Shown here piece by piece: positions 51,769 to 62,939 of a stretch of DNA of 64,000 nt. The notes under the pieces were generated by a model, which ran no database searches, was not told the origin of the DNA, and saw nothing but the letters and a program-made list of their open reading frames with translations. Source of the stretch: Oegoconia quadripuncta (taxonomy: Eukaryota; Arthropoda; Insecta; Lepidoptera; Autostichidae); NCBI GenBank assembly GCA_949316235.1, contig OX438748.1, positions 1,739,001 to 1,803,000 on the forward strand, written 5' to 3'. Position 1 is the first letter of the stretch. Each line of letters begins with the position of its first letter. The translations under genes and the position numbers were made by a program.

Positions 51769-52027
51769 TGATGTTAAGTGAAGATGAGGCCGAAGGTGGA
51801 AGCGTACTGACCCGGAATCCTCCATCCTATTTGGGGGCCTCGCTATCTTATCTCTGAAAACCGGAACATAATAATGTTATTAACATTGATGTTTGAAGGC
51901 GGATTTAGATAAGATGGTGGTAGCTAGCTAGGTAAAATACCATCACCAACCAAATCGAGTACTAGATGTGTACCCCGCTCCGAATCTTAAAAACTGTATG
52001 TTATTTACTTTGACCCACAGATGCGGT
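51769..52027 (-). mobile_element. SINE-A, diverged
   Basis: Body GATGTTAAGTGAAGATGAGG through GATTTAGATAAGATGGTGGT; the head region 51970-52027 is heavily mutated and the B box lost. Confidence 0.75.
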
Positions 52028-52282
52028 TAATATATTCATAAGTATCACGTAAACAAAACACACAAAGTTAAAAATCTGACTGTACAAATCCGCCGCGTGC
52101 GCTCGTACAGGTTCCACTCGATGACTATAGTCACACTAGATTCGCTGACGGTCTTAGGAGGCACACCTTATTAGGCAGGCACTAAGCTAAATTTTAACAA
52201 CACCGAGGATCAAATAAATTTATATATCTAATAGATGTCAAATCTAACCATAATTCGTAACTATCTCTACTTATCTACTCAC
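52028..52282. other. Unassigned
   Basis: No feature seen. Confidence 0.3.
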
Positions 52283-52332
52283 CTAAGAAACTGAGAAGCA
52301 AATATGAACACAGCTTCATCTTCCCGAATTTC
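52283..52332 (-). CDS. Candidate internal 50-bp exon, unknown gene
   Basis: On the minus strand a strong pyrimidine tract and acceptor (CGTTTTTCTTTTTTCAG) precedes 52332, and AG|GTGAGT follows 52283. In the phase left by the candidate exon at 56214-56257 it reads EIREDEAVFIFASQFL plus two bases. A second open frame contains MKLCSYLLLSFL. The splice pair is the best in the window after the MAP1-like donor. Product not recognised. Confidence 0.45.
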
Positions 52333-52844
52333 CTGAAAAAAGAAAAACGTATTTGAGATGAGAAAGTTCGGAATCATGGCGGTTATCGAAGCGGGTTAAT
52401 GCGGGATCAATACAGACCCGCATTCATTACCGTTAATGTTAATTTGAGCCGCGCGGGCAAGAACGCGCGGCCTCTGTCCCCGCGCTCTACACCGAGCCAG
52501 GAACGCCATTTGGCAGATGCGCTAGATTAAAATGAGTTTCGTTTAGGCGAAATTGTTCAAGTAATGATATTATAAAGAGAAGAGTTTTGCAACGACGGGT
52601 CCTGGAGGGGGGCTTTTGGGACCATGACCCAAAATACCTAGGTCCACCTAAGTCTTTGTGGTGACACTTTTAAGACGTAATACTCTTAAGGACCTGTAGC
52701 TTGTACTTATATGCAACTAATTAAAGATTTTACTTTATGGTAAAATAATAACAAAATGATTTTTTTATTAGATTTATTATTCAAATTCAAAAAAGTTTTA
52801 TTTCGTAAGTTATAAGGATGACATTTGAAATTGTCATTACAATT
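52333..52844. other. Unassigned with GC-rich patch
   Basis: 52440-52520 (GAGCCGCGCGGGCAAGAACG) is GC-rich and lies upstream of the candidate exon on its strand. Function unknown. Confidence 0.3.
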
Positions 52845-53300
52845 ATCGCTCATTCACTAGGCAGTCTCCCCAGAGAAGAACGAGCAAGAAACTCAGGGGT
52901 TGCTCTTTCTAAGTAAGTATTTATACAATTTATGATTCGATAAAGAAAAATAAGAATACAGTGTATACTCGGCGATACGAGGGGTTCATGTCCGCGTACT
53001 CTTATCATCTAGCTATAGTCAGAAATATTGTAAGAGCCTTTGGCACATAGTTTCCGTTTAATGGTGGTTTAAATGTATTTAAAGGCAAATTTTGAATGTC
53101 TACCGGAACCTTATTATAAAAGCATTGTCCCCTGAAAGACTTAGTGAGTTTGCATAAGAGACTGCAATGAAGAGCAAGTTTATTTTTATATCTTGTATTG
53201 ACATTGTGTACTTCACTATTTTTTTAAACAATTCTTTATTTTGCAGCCAGTTGATGCTGGACCTCGTGTATATGACCCTTCCCCCTGACACGATGCTACT
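52845..53300 (-). pseudogene. CR1/jockey-like LINE end, divergent subfamily
   Basis: The minus strand carries NKVPVDIQNLPLNTFKP-like codons, KRKLCAKGSYNISDYS, then a UTR with GAGTTTCTTGCTCGTTCTTC. It pairs with 23640-23885. Confidence 0.65.
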
Positions 53301-53881
53301 CAAAGGATGGATCCGCTCTTGGAGATTAGTTTGTAATATTATAGATGCTGGTTAGGGGGGTTCCATTGATAAGACTCGTAGTCTATTGTGATGTTGCACG
53401 AACAAGGCCCTTTATATATATGAAGCGTATATATATAATATCGGTGTCGACGCTAACTAGGCTTACAGTAAACCATTGCGCTACGGTTAAACACGACAAA
53501 ACAATGAGGCAAGGTTATCAAGATACTTCAAGTTAGCACATTGGAGTACTCAGAACGTAACACAATAAAAGTTTTACCCCAGTATAATTTGATTTCTAAT
53601 CACCTAATCATCACTTGAGTGTTGAATTTCAACTACTCAATTTCTTCTCTAACCACAATGGAGTTACCACCAAAAGCTATCATAATTTTGAAATTAAAAA
53701 AAAAACTTTATTTGAAATATCCAGTGTTTTAAGTCAAATCTGCATACTTCTCAAGCGTGAACTTGAAAACTCTTAAGTAAAGGCAGGTGTAAAACTTCAT
53801 GTTATATTTTTATTCTCCTTAGCCGGCGCTGATTCGTGTTAGTATATATGTATATGTACATGATATACAATTTACCTAGAG
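53301..53881. other. Unassigned
   Basis: Frames at 53167-53536 have no motif. The right end includes the left target duplication of the hAT-like MITE. Confidence 0.3.
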
Positions 53882-54454
53882 CAGTGGTGGGCAAAGTACG
53901 GCCCGCGGGCCAGCTCCGGCCCGCGAAAGATTTCATTCGGCCCGCCGACGACCGTCCTCCGAATTAAATAATATATGGCCCGAATATCCGAATATCCGAA
54001 TTAAATAATTATAATCTCATAAATGTTAAATTATAATTAGTAACTAACATTTGTGAAAGCGTGTAATACTGTAATGTTTTTATATATTTTTTTTTATCCA
54101 CAACTTATTTGGGGGACTGGCTGTCTTATCTTTGACAACCGGAACACAACAATGCTATTAACATTGCTGTTTGGCGGCAGATTTAGATGAGATGGCGGTA
54201 GCTAGCCAGGCGGACATTTAAAATGCCCGAATACCACCAACCAAACCGAGTAGGTACTAAATGTCTACCCCGTTGGGGATGGAATTCGCGACCTCCGAAA
54301 CGTAAACCCAATGTTGTTTACATTGAGCCACGGAGGCGGTTGTATAATTTGATTAATATTTCAAAACACGCATTTTAACTATAGCTAATTATAGCCTTCC
54401 TCAGAAAAATCTTAAACTTTTCGGCCCCCTATGAAGAAAGTTTGCCCATCACTA
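53882..54454. mobile_element. hAT-like MITE with 8-bp target duplication
   Basis: The left end is CAGTGGTGGGCAAAGTACGG and the right end, reversed, is TAGTGATGGGCAAACTTTC. ACCTAGAG is duplicated at 53874-53881 and 54455-54462. Eight-base duplications and CAG..G ends are the hAT signature. The interior has GGCCCGCGGGCC-type words. Without the SINE inside it is about 320 bp. Confidence 0.85.
54089..54342 (-). mobile_element. SINE-A inside the hAT-like MITE
   Basis: Head at 54275-54342 with a mutated B box, body to GGGGGACTGGCTG, poly-T at 54089; the distal 80 bp of the body are deleted. Confidence 0.8.
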
Positions 54455-54462
54455 ACCTAGAG

Positions 54463-55059
54463 TATCCAACTATGTACTTATAAAAATTATAAGAAGTTTG
54501 ATAACAATGCCAGACAAATACACGGATAACCGGCCGCATACTATGGTACCCTGTTTATGAGAAGCGGGTTACTACAGTCATAATTGGACAGGCTCATCCT
54601 AGTTTACTATCTCTTACAAGCTATTTAAACGAAAGGAGCCAGTAGTCGTGATCAAATATATCTTACAAGAAATCTTACTGTGTATAATTATTTATTACGT
54701 ACTTATATTTCTTTTTCCTTATATTATGTATTACGAAAAGAATACTACTGTGCCTTTGTTGAGTAGCAAAATGGTACGTGCCTCTATCAGTATTTGTCAA
54801 GTCTCTGGTACGCCATAACTTATATAGCCTTCTCCTTCATTTGTTGCATGTATCTTTTCTTTCACTTTATGAATTCTTTAGTCCTCAAATACAGTTGACT
54901 CGTAGCTTAATATATGTAGATAGATAAACTATAAAAGATAGATCTAATGTTCATATATTAACACATATATAACTTCACGACTTTACCCTAAATAAGTTGG
55001 TCAGATATATCCCAAACATAGATGTTTGGGTGTTCCAGACATTAAAAGTTTAATGCTTG
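54463..55059. other. Unassigned
   Basis: No feature seen. Confidence 0.3.
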
Positions 55060-55260
55060 AAACAACATCGACGTTTTCACCATTCCAAATATACTGAAAT
55101 GCACATGTGACAGGGAGTGAGGTCATCGCCGTTGAAACGTGCATGTCATTGATGATTTTGGTGTAAGTCTCTTAGTCGCCTTTTGCCTTACCCGCGTGAA
55201 CAGATGTGTCAGTTCTATTCTCTTTAAGTGCCGATACCACACGGCATTCATATATTAATT
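55060..55260 (+). mobile_element. Probable LINE-derived repeat
   Basis: GTCTCTTAGTCGCCTTTTGC and AAGTGCCGATACCACACGGC are familiar from lepidopteran LINE 3' UTRs. Family not defined. Confidence 0.35.
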
Positions 55261-55290
55261 TAATACAACATTCATAATAAAGAATATTGA

Positions 55291-55530
55291 CGTTGACGAC
55301 CGGTTGGTGTAGTGGATAGTGACCCTGTCAGCGAAACCAACGGTTGCGGGTTCGAATCCCGCGAGGGGTGAATGTTTGTGTGATGAATAAGAAAATTTAT
55401 TCCCGATGGATGTTTATATAAATATTTATGTATGTTTATCCGTTATCTAGTGGCCATAGCACAAACTTTGCTTAGTTTGGGACTAGATGATTGGTGTAAG
55501 TGTCCGAAATATTTATTATTATTTATTAAT
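55291..55530 (+). mobile_element. SINE-B, full length
   Basis: Cleanest SINE-B head: GACGACCGGTTGGTGTAGTG and GCGGGTTCGAATCCCGC with a perfect T-arm-like palindrome; (ATTT)n-like tail. Confidence 0.9.
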
Positions 55531-55989
55531 ATTCTTCGTTATCATTTCGGTATAAACAGCGTATACATTCTGAAATCTGTATGTAGTGATCATTTAGGAC
55601 CAATGTGGAGTTACGCGGCAGACGCAGGTGTAACGAAGCAGGTCAAACTTTTTATACAACCGACACGCCGGCGTAAATCGACTTCCTAATAAACGATTCT
55701 CACCTTGCAAGGGAACACCGGATCGGAGAAAGATGGATGAAACAACATCCAGCCAACTAATTTTAGATTTCGAAAGCCAAGAAAATATCTAGGGTACGAT
55801 AGAGTAGGTACGGAAAAGTCGAGGCAGAAATTTTAATATCAAATGACAAAGCTCAGTTAAAACTACTCTATGTATGCAAAACGGCGCGACTCATTCCTTC
55901 ACCCATTTCATTGCGGGTCCGTGCCTCGAAAATCCACTCTAGAATAGTGCTGGAGTGTTGAATTAATAGCGTTTCATTTCTCACTTCAG
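55531..55989. other. Unassigned
   Basis: No feature seen; a polypyrimidine run ends the segment. Confidence 0.3.
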
Positions 55990-56097
55990 ACGCACGTGCT
56001 GGCTAGAGGGCGACTGCCACGGATACAGAGCGAATGGATGAACCTGATGCATAATGTTATGATCGCTGCACGTGCTTGTATTAACCGAGATGTCTGA
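55990..56097 (+). CDS. Weak candidate terminal exon
   Basis: TTCATTTCTCACTTCAG is a good acceptor ending at 55989. The following frame THVLARGRLPRIQSEWMNLM, HNVMIAARACINRDV is open for 36 codons to TGA. It lies on the strand opposite the candidate exon at 56214, and no partner exon was found. Chance is quite possible. Confidence 0.22.
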   Translation, partial: THVLARGRLPRIQSEWMNLMHNVMIAARACINRDV

Positions 56098-56213
56098 ATA
56101 TGAGTCACTAGAACTATAAATTCATGAAGATTTTGAATGGTGCTGAATAAGCTATTTTCTTACAATATATCCTATTGGTGTGCATTCCATACAAGGAGAA
56201 AGGCAGTGCCTAC

Positions 56214-56257
56214 CTGAGCCAATTGTAAGCTTTCCTCGAAATGCATTGTCTGGACAG
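56214..56257 (-). CDS. Candidate internal 44-bp exon, unknown gene
   Basis: Minus strand: acceptor TCTAAATCAG before 56257 and donor CTCAG|GTAGGC after 56214. In one frame it reads two bases then VQTMHFEESLQLAQ, ending in phase 0, which fits the exon at 52283-52332. The acceptor pyrimidine tract is weak. Confidence 0.3.
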
Positions 56258-57149
56258 CTGATTTAGACTGATGTGAACAGAAATATTCTAAACAGTTACG
56301 AGTATTGCTATAAGAGTAGGTTATTACGTTGTAGTTGTATTTTTTCTCCTTTAATAGCACATTTTATCATTCTCCCTACCCTATGACAAAACATTGCGCA
56401 CGCCACTGTATCCTATAACCTACGTCAGCCTAAATTTATTTGTTACGTACCATATTTCAAATATTCCTTTCTGTAATTAAACTCTGTTGAACCTTAGATC
56501 ATCTTAATTATTATTATTTTTATTAGTTTTTGTTCTCCTTGTGCGTTATTAGTATGCCATACATTCCATCCTCGAGGACAAAATTGTCCGATCTGGATTT
56601 TTTCTTCCGGCCGACAAGAAGTCCATGGTCTGTACTGCCCCTGACAACTGTTTATGGGGTTGTAAATTTCGGTCTCACTATTATTGCACAGTCTTTTGGG
56701 ATATAAATTATAATCATAGATGAAGCATCCGTATGAGAAATGATGCATTCCAGCAACACGTGACGCCAGAATGTTCACTTAATATATTGAATAATTCTTA
56801 CTACAGTTATTTTTTTTCCTTTGGACAATATTTTAGCCCAATTTTGCGACAATATGAAAATAGCTATACTCTAGTGTATTCTACGTGTACGTACTACATA
56901 CTACGGGTACGTGTACAAACAAGCTTACAGAAAGTTCAGTTCGGGTGAATTAAATTCACTTTAGCCTTTATTATACTTTGTACTATTACTTTATGTACCT
57001 ATAGTAATTTAGATATCAATTAACCATAATACATGACTTCAAATCAAAATAATTTGAAATTACTTTATAAACCTTTCTATTTATAGTTCCATATAATTTA
57101 TGTGTGTGGGATATCTCTTGCAGACAGTTTCTTCCAAAGTAATGAAATT
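56258..57149. other. Unassigned
   Basis: Frames at 56494-56778 and 56733-56948 show no recognised domain. Confidence 0.35.
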
Positions 57150-57408
57150 CCTACCCGAGTTATGGATGTTTTCGTTTATAATAAGTATTTATTTCCAAAA
57201 AAAAATGTATTTATGTAGTATATCAACCATCTCGTATCCATAACACAAGCCTAGATGCTTACTGTGGACTTAGATGGCGCTGTGTGTTTGTGCAAAAAAA
57301 CATTTACAATCTGGTATCTACAACACAAGCCTATAAGTTGCTTAATGTGGAACTAGATGGCGCTATGTATATGTCCAAGGATATTTATTATTTATATTTA
57401 TTTATTCT
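57150..57408 (+). mobile_element. SINE-C, 5'-truncated, tail duplicated
   Basis: Body from ACCCGAGTTATGGATGTTTT. The tail module ATCCATAACACAAGCCTAG to AGATGGCGCTGTGTG occurs twice in tandem (57237-57285 and 57315-57385). Confidence 0.7.
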
Positions 57409-57775
57409 TGTATGGTTATTCCTGAAGGTTCTGTCTCCATGTACGTGTGGTCTACCGAGTTCATTATGGTATAGAATACAACAGTATGTTCACCGCACAC
57501 CTCCAACTGGTTCGGGAAAATAAGTAAACATTTCTAAAATTACTGTTACTGTGTAAACCAGACTAATGGTAACTAATCGCGCATTATTCGGTACAAAACC
57601 GCACTATTGCGTTAGAACAAGATACGTATGTGGTTGCGGTTGCAGCGTATAATTGCAAATTATTTATTGGAATGTTACAGCGTCTATATAGGGTTACTTT
57701 TAATTATTGATACAAAGGGTATGCGTGTATTCATGATTGGAAACAACTTGAATACAAAAATAAATTATTGATATT
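57409..57775. other. Unassigned
   Basis: No feature seen. Confidence 0.3.
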
Positions 57776-58286
57776 GGTGTCGCTTGGGATGTACACCAGC
57801 TAAACTAAACTAAACTAAACTAAAACCAGTTTTAAAGTAGTATTCTGTCAGTCTGAAGAACTGCTCGAGCTAATACCCGCTGCTCAATTTAACCGATACA
57901 CTTCTCGCCGAAAATTAAATTTCCATCCACATCACCTGGATGAGTGGAAGTCTACCACTGTACGTTTCTCAAGAAACTTCTTACCACGTACGACCACCCT
58001 GTGGAACGGACTTCCAGCAGCGGTATTCTCGAACGAGTACGACATTGGAACCTTCAAGAAACGAGCCTACACCTTCCTCAAAGGCCGGCAACGCATCTGT
58101 GACCCTTTTGGTGTTGCGGGTGTCCATGGGCGGCGGTGATTGTTTTCCATCAGGTGACCCGCATGCTCGTTTGCCGCCCTCTCATATAAAAAAAAAGTAT
58201 TGTCTCTTTCTCCCTGGAACAGTACGATGCGACGGCACCTGGTTTTAGTTTAGTTTAGTTAATTGGTGTACATCCGAATAGACACC
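57776..58286. mobile_element. MITE (family of 36564) split by a LINE end
   Basis: Ends GGTGTCGCTTGGGATGTACA and, reversed, GGTGTCTATTCGGATGTACA; inner TAAAC repeats expanded. MITE parts 57776-57844 and 58202-58286 flank the LINE insert. Confidence 0.8.
57845..58195 (+). pseudogene. LINE family 1 end inside the MITE, with target duplication
   Basis: The same coding tail as 27391 ([40 protein letters not shown]) with an extra 60 bp at the 5' side and an A tail. AGTATT flanks it (57839-57844 and 58196-58201); removing one copy restores the MITE centre CTGTCTCTTTC. Confidence 0.85.
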
Positions 58287-58802
58287 AATATGCACTAAAA
58301 AGAAATAGACAAGGTCTTGTCTACAAATATCAGTAAATATTTGATATCAATTCAATTCATTGGTTTAACAGTTCATAACCTCACATGTAATATCAGTAAG
58401 AGAACCACACACATCTAAATGAGTAAAGAAAATTGTCGACCAATTTTTTTTTTATAAAATAATTTTCATGGGCTTTATTTTTTATTGTAAAACAGACTGA
58501 TTCAAAAATGGATTACAGGTTTATTGTGCCCAAAAAATTTAAAATTATCGCAAGCGTCAAACTACAAAAACTGTATGTGCTCCATTGTAAAAAAATAGTG
58601 AACTGATATAGACTGACGATGAAAATATAAAAAGGATTTAGTTGACCATTTCATTTATTCACTACTTGCACCAAAATCGTCTTTCACCAAGCATGAATGA
58701 TTATTTAAAAATTATGCTGTACCTACCACACTGAAAAAATAGTTTAGTTGAAAATACTAAATTAATAATAATTTTTACAAAGCCCGAGGGTTGATTTGGA
58801 AC
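58287..58802. other. Unassigned
   Basis: AT-rich; no feature seen. Confidence 0.3.
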
Positions 58803-59002
58803 NNNNNNNNNNNNNNNNNNNNNNNNNNNNNNNNNNNNNNNNNNNNNNNNNNNNNNNNNNNNNNNNNNNNNNNNNNNNNNNNNNNNNNNNNNNNNNNNNN
58901 NNNNNNNNNNNNNNNNNNNNNNNNNNNNNNNNNNNNNNNNNNNNNNNNNNNNNNNNNNNNNNNNNNNNNNNNNNNNNNNNNNNNNNNNNNNNNNNNNNNN
59001 NN
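58803..59002. other. Assembly gap, 200 N
   Basis: Exactly 200 undetermined bases, probably a scaffold gap of nominal size. Frames crossing it are meaningless. Confidence 1.
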
Positions 59003-59454
59003 GAGAAGTCAAATAATTTGTTGAGAGTCAAGCAAATGTGCTATCGGGAAAGAGCCTCGCGCATGTACCGGGCATACCGCTCAACAATTCGGCCCATATC
59101 ACCAAGATGGTTAATGGGGCCATGAGAAGGTGGTGGGTTTGCCCAAGGAAGGAGAGTAACGTTTTTCGTGTGTATGTATGTCCGTTTGTTTGGCGCATCC
59201 TGTAGCCTAAATGACTTGACCGATTTCAAAGTGCATGGTGTCTTTGGATTCGTCTTGGTACCGGGAGTGTCATAGCATATATATTTTATGGTAAAAATTT
59301 AACATGGCGTTCGCTAAACACAAAATATGCTGTCGGGTTTTTGTTTTTTATAAATAGTTATGTAATATGTATGTGAACCCATATTTCAGTCAATTGTTAA
59401 CCGATTTAGATGATAATTTTTGCTTGATAGGCCTGATCGCGGTGTGAGGCACGA
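59003..59454. other. Mostly unassigned; possible non-coding repeat at 59140-59300
   Basis: GTGTGTATGTATGTCCGTTT followed by CCTAAATGACTTGACCGATT resembles the Helitron-like non-coding repeat plan (compare 7105). Ends undefined. Confidence 0.35.
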
Positions 59455-59700
59455 CAGCGCCCCCTATGGACGGTGCGCTAGACGCCCTCCGGGAATGGAC
59501 CTCCACTTGTGAGGGGGGGGCGGGGCGGTGGGGGGCCTGGAGCCGCTTATGCATTCCCTACTGCCGAAGAAGGTCGCCGCGGGGTTTTAGTGGGTATCCC
59601 TCCCGACAGGGAGAGGAGTCCCACATAGCCGTCTCACCGTCCCCCAGGCGAGCGGTACGCGTAATGCGTTTCCCCGCGTCAAAAAAAAAAGGGTTTATCA
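59455..59700 (+). mobile_element. R1/I-like LINE 3' UTR with A tail
   Basis: GC-rich block ending GTTTTAGTGGGTATCCCTCC, GGAGAGGAGTCCCACATAGC, CCCCCAGGCGAGCGGT and an A10 run; a common lepidopteran LINE terminus. Confidence 0.55.
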
Positions 59701-60344
59701 CCAAGGAGGTCCGATAACAATTTGGTTATGCACTGTCTGTCGGTCTGATGATGCACTCCGGAGATAGACAGTGGAAACTTACTGAAGTCGATTATTGTGC
59801 CAATTATGGGCGGTTCAATTATCCAAATGACTTACGGAACCCTGAAAATTTTTTTTTTTTCTAATTTAATTTAGGGACTTTTATACAAAGGGTATAACGC
59901 CAGTCCCATCGTACCTCTTACTGACTTAATCTATTTAAATCTAATTCTAGCGAGACACCGATGACTTCACAAAGGCAAATAGATTCCGGGCAGCATTAAA
60001 TTTTGGCTGAGCTAGGATCATTAGAATTTTAATCCACGGAATAACCAATTAATTTCATCGGGTGATCAGATGTTTAACAATCTCAGCTGAGAGTTCGAGC
60101 ATAACATGCCTACAGCGGTCGCGCCTCGGTGCGCCACGCTCAATATGCGAGTGCACGATTGCCGCGTTCCTTGGTTAATTTACATGTTGAGATCTACGCC
60201 GGTATGCGTCGGAATGAGGAAATTGTCATAGTGACGTTTAAACCTTTCTTCAAACTAGAAAATCTAACTAACTAGTAACTAATACCTTTTAATACTACTA
60301 ATACGTACTTTTATACACTCGTACTTGTAGGGGTTGTAACTGAA
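59701..60344. other. Unassigned
   Basis: A GC-richer part lies at 60110-60170. No gene seen. Confidence 0.3.
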
Positions 60345-60546
60345 ACCTGGTTCGGTGCTGGTTCGCTCTTTGAGTGATGTGCCGCACTGAGTTATAACCC
60401 ATTTGTGCTACTGCGGCACACACTCGCTCTTTGTATTTTATATTCTTTACGTTTATTTGTATGTATATTTCTTTGTAATTTAAAAGTTGTGTAGTTGTGT
60501 GAACGCAGTGGCGTAAATAAATGCTTTATCTATCTATCTATCTATC
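60345..60546 (+). mobile_element. LINE 3' UTR family G with (TATC)n tail
   Basis: TGCCGCACTGAGTTATAACC, CGGCACACACTCGCTCTTTG and GCGTAAATAAATGCTTTATC then TATCTATCTATC; inverted copy at 23417. Confidence 0.65.
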
Positions 60547-60625
60547 TTAATATTATAAATGCGAAAGTTTACTGACTGATGATGACGATCTAATTGAAAT
60601 AAAATGCTTGAAGTTTGAAGTTCAA
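60547..60625 (+). mobile_element. Scraps of Lep1-type and LINE tails
   Basis: AATATTATAAATGCGAAAG (Lep1 5' end) followed by ATAAAATGCTTGAAGTTTG (tail like 17810). Confidence 0.45.
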
Positions 60626-61255
60626 AGTGATATAGTAAGTACGTTGTTTATTCAAACAATTGTATAACATTCTGTATAAACCTCTTCGTGCCCAATTATT
60701 AGTTAGGATATTTAATTATTTGTTCTAAGCATTTCCTCGTCGTGATAAGTATGTTTGATTAAATACCATACAGCGCCACTCAAGGGATTGAGTGCCTGAA
60801 ATTTCCTCGTGCTAGATGATTTGGTTTATAGGTAGAGGGCCGAGCGGGTGTCATCCGCCTCCACCCTCCTCCCACTGCAACTCCTGTAAGCCAGGATCAA
60901 CAGTGGTACTCTGCACGGCGCCTACTGAAGGTAGACGGTGCCCCTACGTATCTCTATTGCTGCCTTGGACCCCAGAATAATTAAAGAAGAGTTAAAGGTG
61001 TGAAGTAGGAAAGAAGTTTCCCGCCCCCCCCCCCTCGGCAAATGGGAGTGTAGCTAAATGAATTCAAAATCAGCACTAAGGCTTAACCTATGGGGAAGGG
61101 GATCAAGTTATGCTTGACACCCTGTTTTGATACATCACGAACAGCGCTACAACGCAGTGAGTGTTAATGTTTAGGAAGCAAAAGGCTACCGCGAAAAACT
61201 GTCTTGGGTAGTAGTTCACCAAACCCCAGGCTAAGTAAGATCAAAATCAAAATTA
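60626..61255. other. Mostly unassigned; GC-rich LINE-like patch 60830-60970
   Basis: GTGTCATCCGCCTCCACCC and GTGGTACTCTGCACGG read like LINE UTR but are not matched elsewhere here. A C-run lies at 61022-61034. Confidence 0.35.
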
Positions 61256-61571
61256 AAAAATGATTTATTTTGTAGGTACACAGGGCACACTTAAAATAGT
61301 CAGATTTTACATTTTTAAAGCTACTGCTTGTTCAAAAGGCAATTTTCCCCTGAGAAGAACAAGCAAGAAACTCGAGAGGTCGCTCTTTTAAAAAAAGGTT
61401 TTATAATATTACAAAATTATTATTTTATATTATAATATTTCATTATTAATTGTGAAATAGCCTGGTTATGCGAACGGGCTGGTTATGTCCATGATTGTTT
61501 ATCATCTAAATAATCTGATATTTTATAATATGCTTTCTCAATAAGTTTCTACTTTATAGTATCTTTTATTA
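61256..61571 (-). mobile_element. 3' end of CR1/jockey-like LINE
   Basis: Minus-strand copy of the 838 family, closest to 9395: both share the extra AATATTATAATATAAAATAA expansion. Confidence 0.7.
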
Positions 61572-61734
61572 AATACATGCAGTGATCAAACGGATGTGCA
61601 ATTTGATTCCATTGCTAAGTTCTACAGAGCAGCTTTGTATTCTCTAACACATTAAAATCTTAGATTAATTAGGGAACTTCTGAAGTGTTCAATTAATTAT
61701 TAATTAGTTGTTATAAATATATATTGTTAGTGCA
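61572..61734. other. Unassigned
   Basis: No feature seen. Confidence 0.3.
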
Positions 61735-61850
61735 TGTGGTGTTTACCTGTAAGTGATTGTTACACTTAACTGTATCAGTTTACTTAATGTGTATTTACAT
61801 GTATTGGTGTAAACAATTGTTGGTAAACCTTGAAAATAAAAATAATAATG
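61735..61850 (+). mobile_element. LINE 3' UTR fragment
   Basis: GTAAACAATTGTTGGTAAAC then AAATAAAAATAATAATG; partner of 3880-4013. Confidence 0.5.
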
Positions 61851-61945
61851 CCAATAGTAATCGTGGCAAACTTTCCTAAAGGCTTGTTAGAGCCGAGCGG
61901 GTATGCAAGCAATTGTTAATACCAAAACACAAATTAATTGTATTA

Positions 61946-61972
61946 CAACCCGTTATGCATAAAAAAAAAAAA
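61946..61972 (+). mobile_element. SINE-A tail remnant
   Basis: Only CAACCCGTTATGCAT and an A12 run remain, 15 bp before another SINE-A. Confidence 0.6.
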
Positions 61973-61986
61973 TAGACTGGACACTT

Positions 61987-62293
61987 CAACCGTCTCCGTT
62001 TAAACCGTGACTCATTGTAAACAACATATGGTTTACGAATCAGAGGTCGCGGGATTGATCCCCAGCGGGGTGCATATTTAGTACTCGGTTTGGTTGGTCG
62101 TAGGGCAAATGAAATGTCCGCCTGGCTAGCTACCACCATCTTTTCTAAGTCTGCCGCCAAAACAGCAATGTTTGGCATTGTTGTCTTCCGGTTGTCAAAG
62201 ATAAGATAGCCAGTCACCCAAATAAGACGAGTTTTCCGGATCAGTACGTTTCCACCTTCGGCCTCATCTTCACTTAACATCAGTTGCATAAAA
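61987..62293 (+). mobile_element. SINE-A, full length, diverged
   Basis: Head with an 8-bp insertion (TTTAAACC) near the A box and B box GGATTGATCC; tail short. Confidence 0.85.
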
Positions 62294-62637
62294 AACTGTG
62301 AACTGGTGGAAACCTTTTTCGAAGTCTATTAAAAATGTAACTCAACTTAAATCAAATTAACATCCGCCTATAACTTGGACAGCCAACGCCTCTCTTAGTA
62401 AATCCGCAAAGGAAAACGTTGCCACACGAGGGTTACGGCCTTCATTATGATTTAGAGCGTACAGTTTTATGCGCCTTAATAAGATGGTTTTTGCAGCGGC
62501 TGAATTAGCTGTAACGTGAGATTTCAGAACGAAATTTGAAAGAGATTTAGATGAACCGAAAAGTCGTGATACGTAGCAATTTGTATTGAATACATTCAGT
62601 ATGGGAATAGGTCAAACAGACAGACATACTTTATTTT
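62294..62637. other. Unassigned
   Basis: No feature seen. Confidence 0.3.
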
Positions 62638-62840
62638 AGACGACCGATTGTTGTAGTGGATAGTGACCCTGTCAGCGAAACCAATGGTAAATGTTTGTAT
62701 GATGAATACGAACATTTATTCCCGAGTCATGGATGTTTATATAAATATTTATGTATGTTTATCCGTTATCTAGTATCCTTAGTACAAGCTTTACTTAGTT
62801 TGGGACCAGACGAGTGGTGTAAGTGCCCCAAATATAATAT
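62638..62840 (+). mobile_element. SINE-B with B box deleted
   Basis: The head runs to CAGCGAAACCAATGG and then jumps to AAATGTTTGTATGATG, losing the B-box segment; body otherwise intact. Confidence 0.8.
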
Positions 62841-62939
62841 ATAAAAAATATTTACACCCAATATTAGTGGTGCTGGAGGAGAAAGGAACATATCAGCTGG
62901 ACAGAGAAGAAAACGAACGAAGAGGTTTTAAATATAGTA

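Noticed and set aside
55291..55370. Possible tRNA gene at the SINE-B head
   Set aside because: Seven copies share the same head and body; it is a SINE.
58701..59125. Frames of 77-109 codons
   Set aside because: They are open only because of the 200 N gap.
61876..62289. 137-codon minus frame with a PRWGSIPRP-like segment
   Set aside because: Antisense translation of SINE-A; the same peptide recurs at 33680 and 35696 for the same reason.
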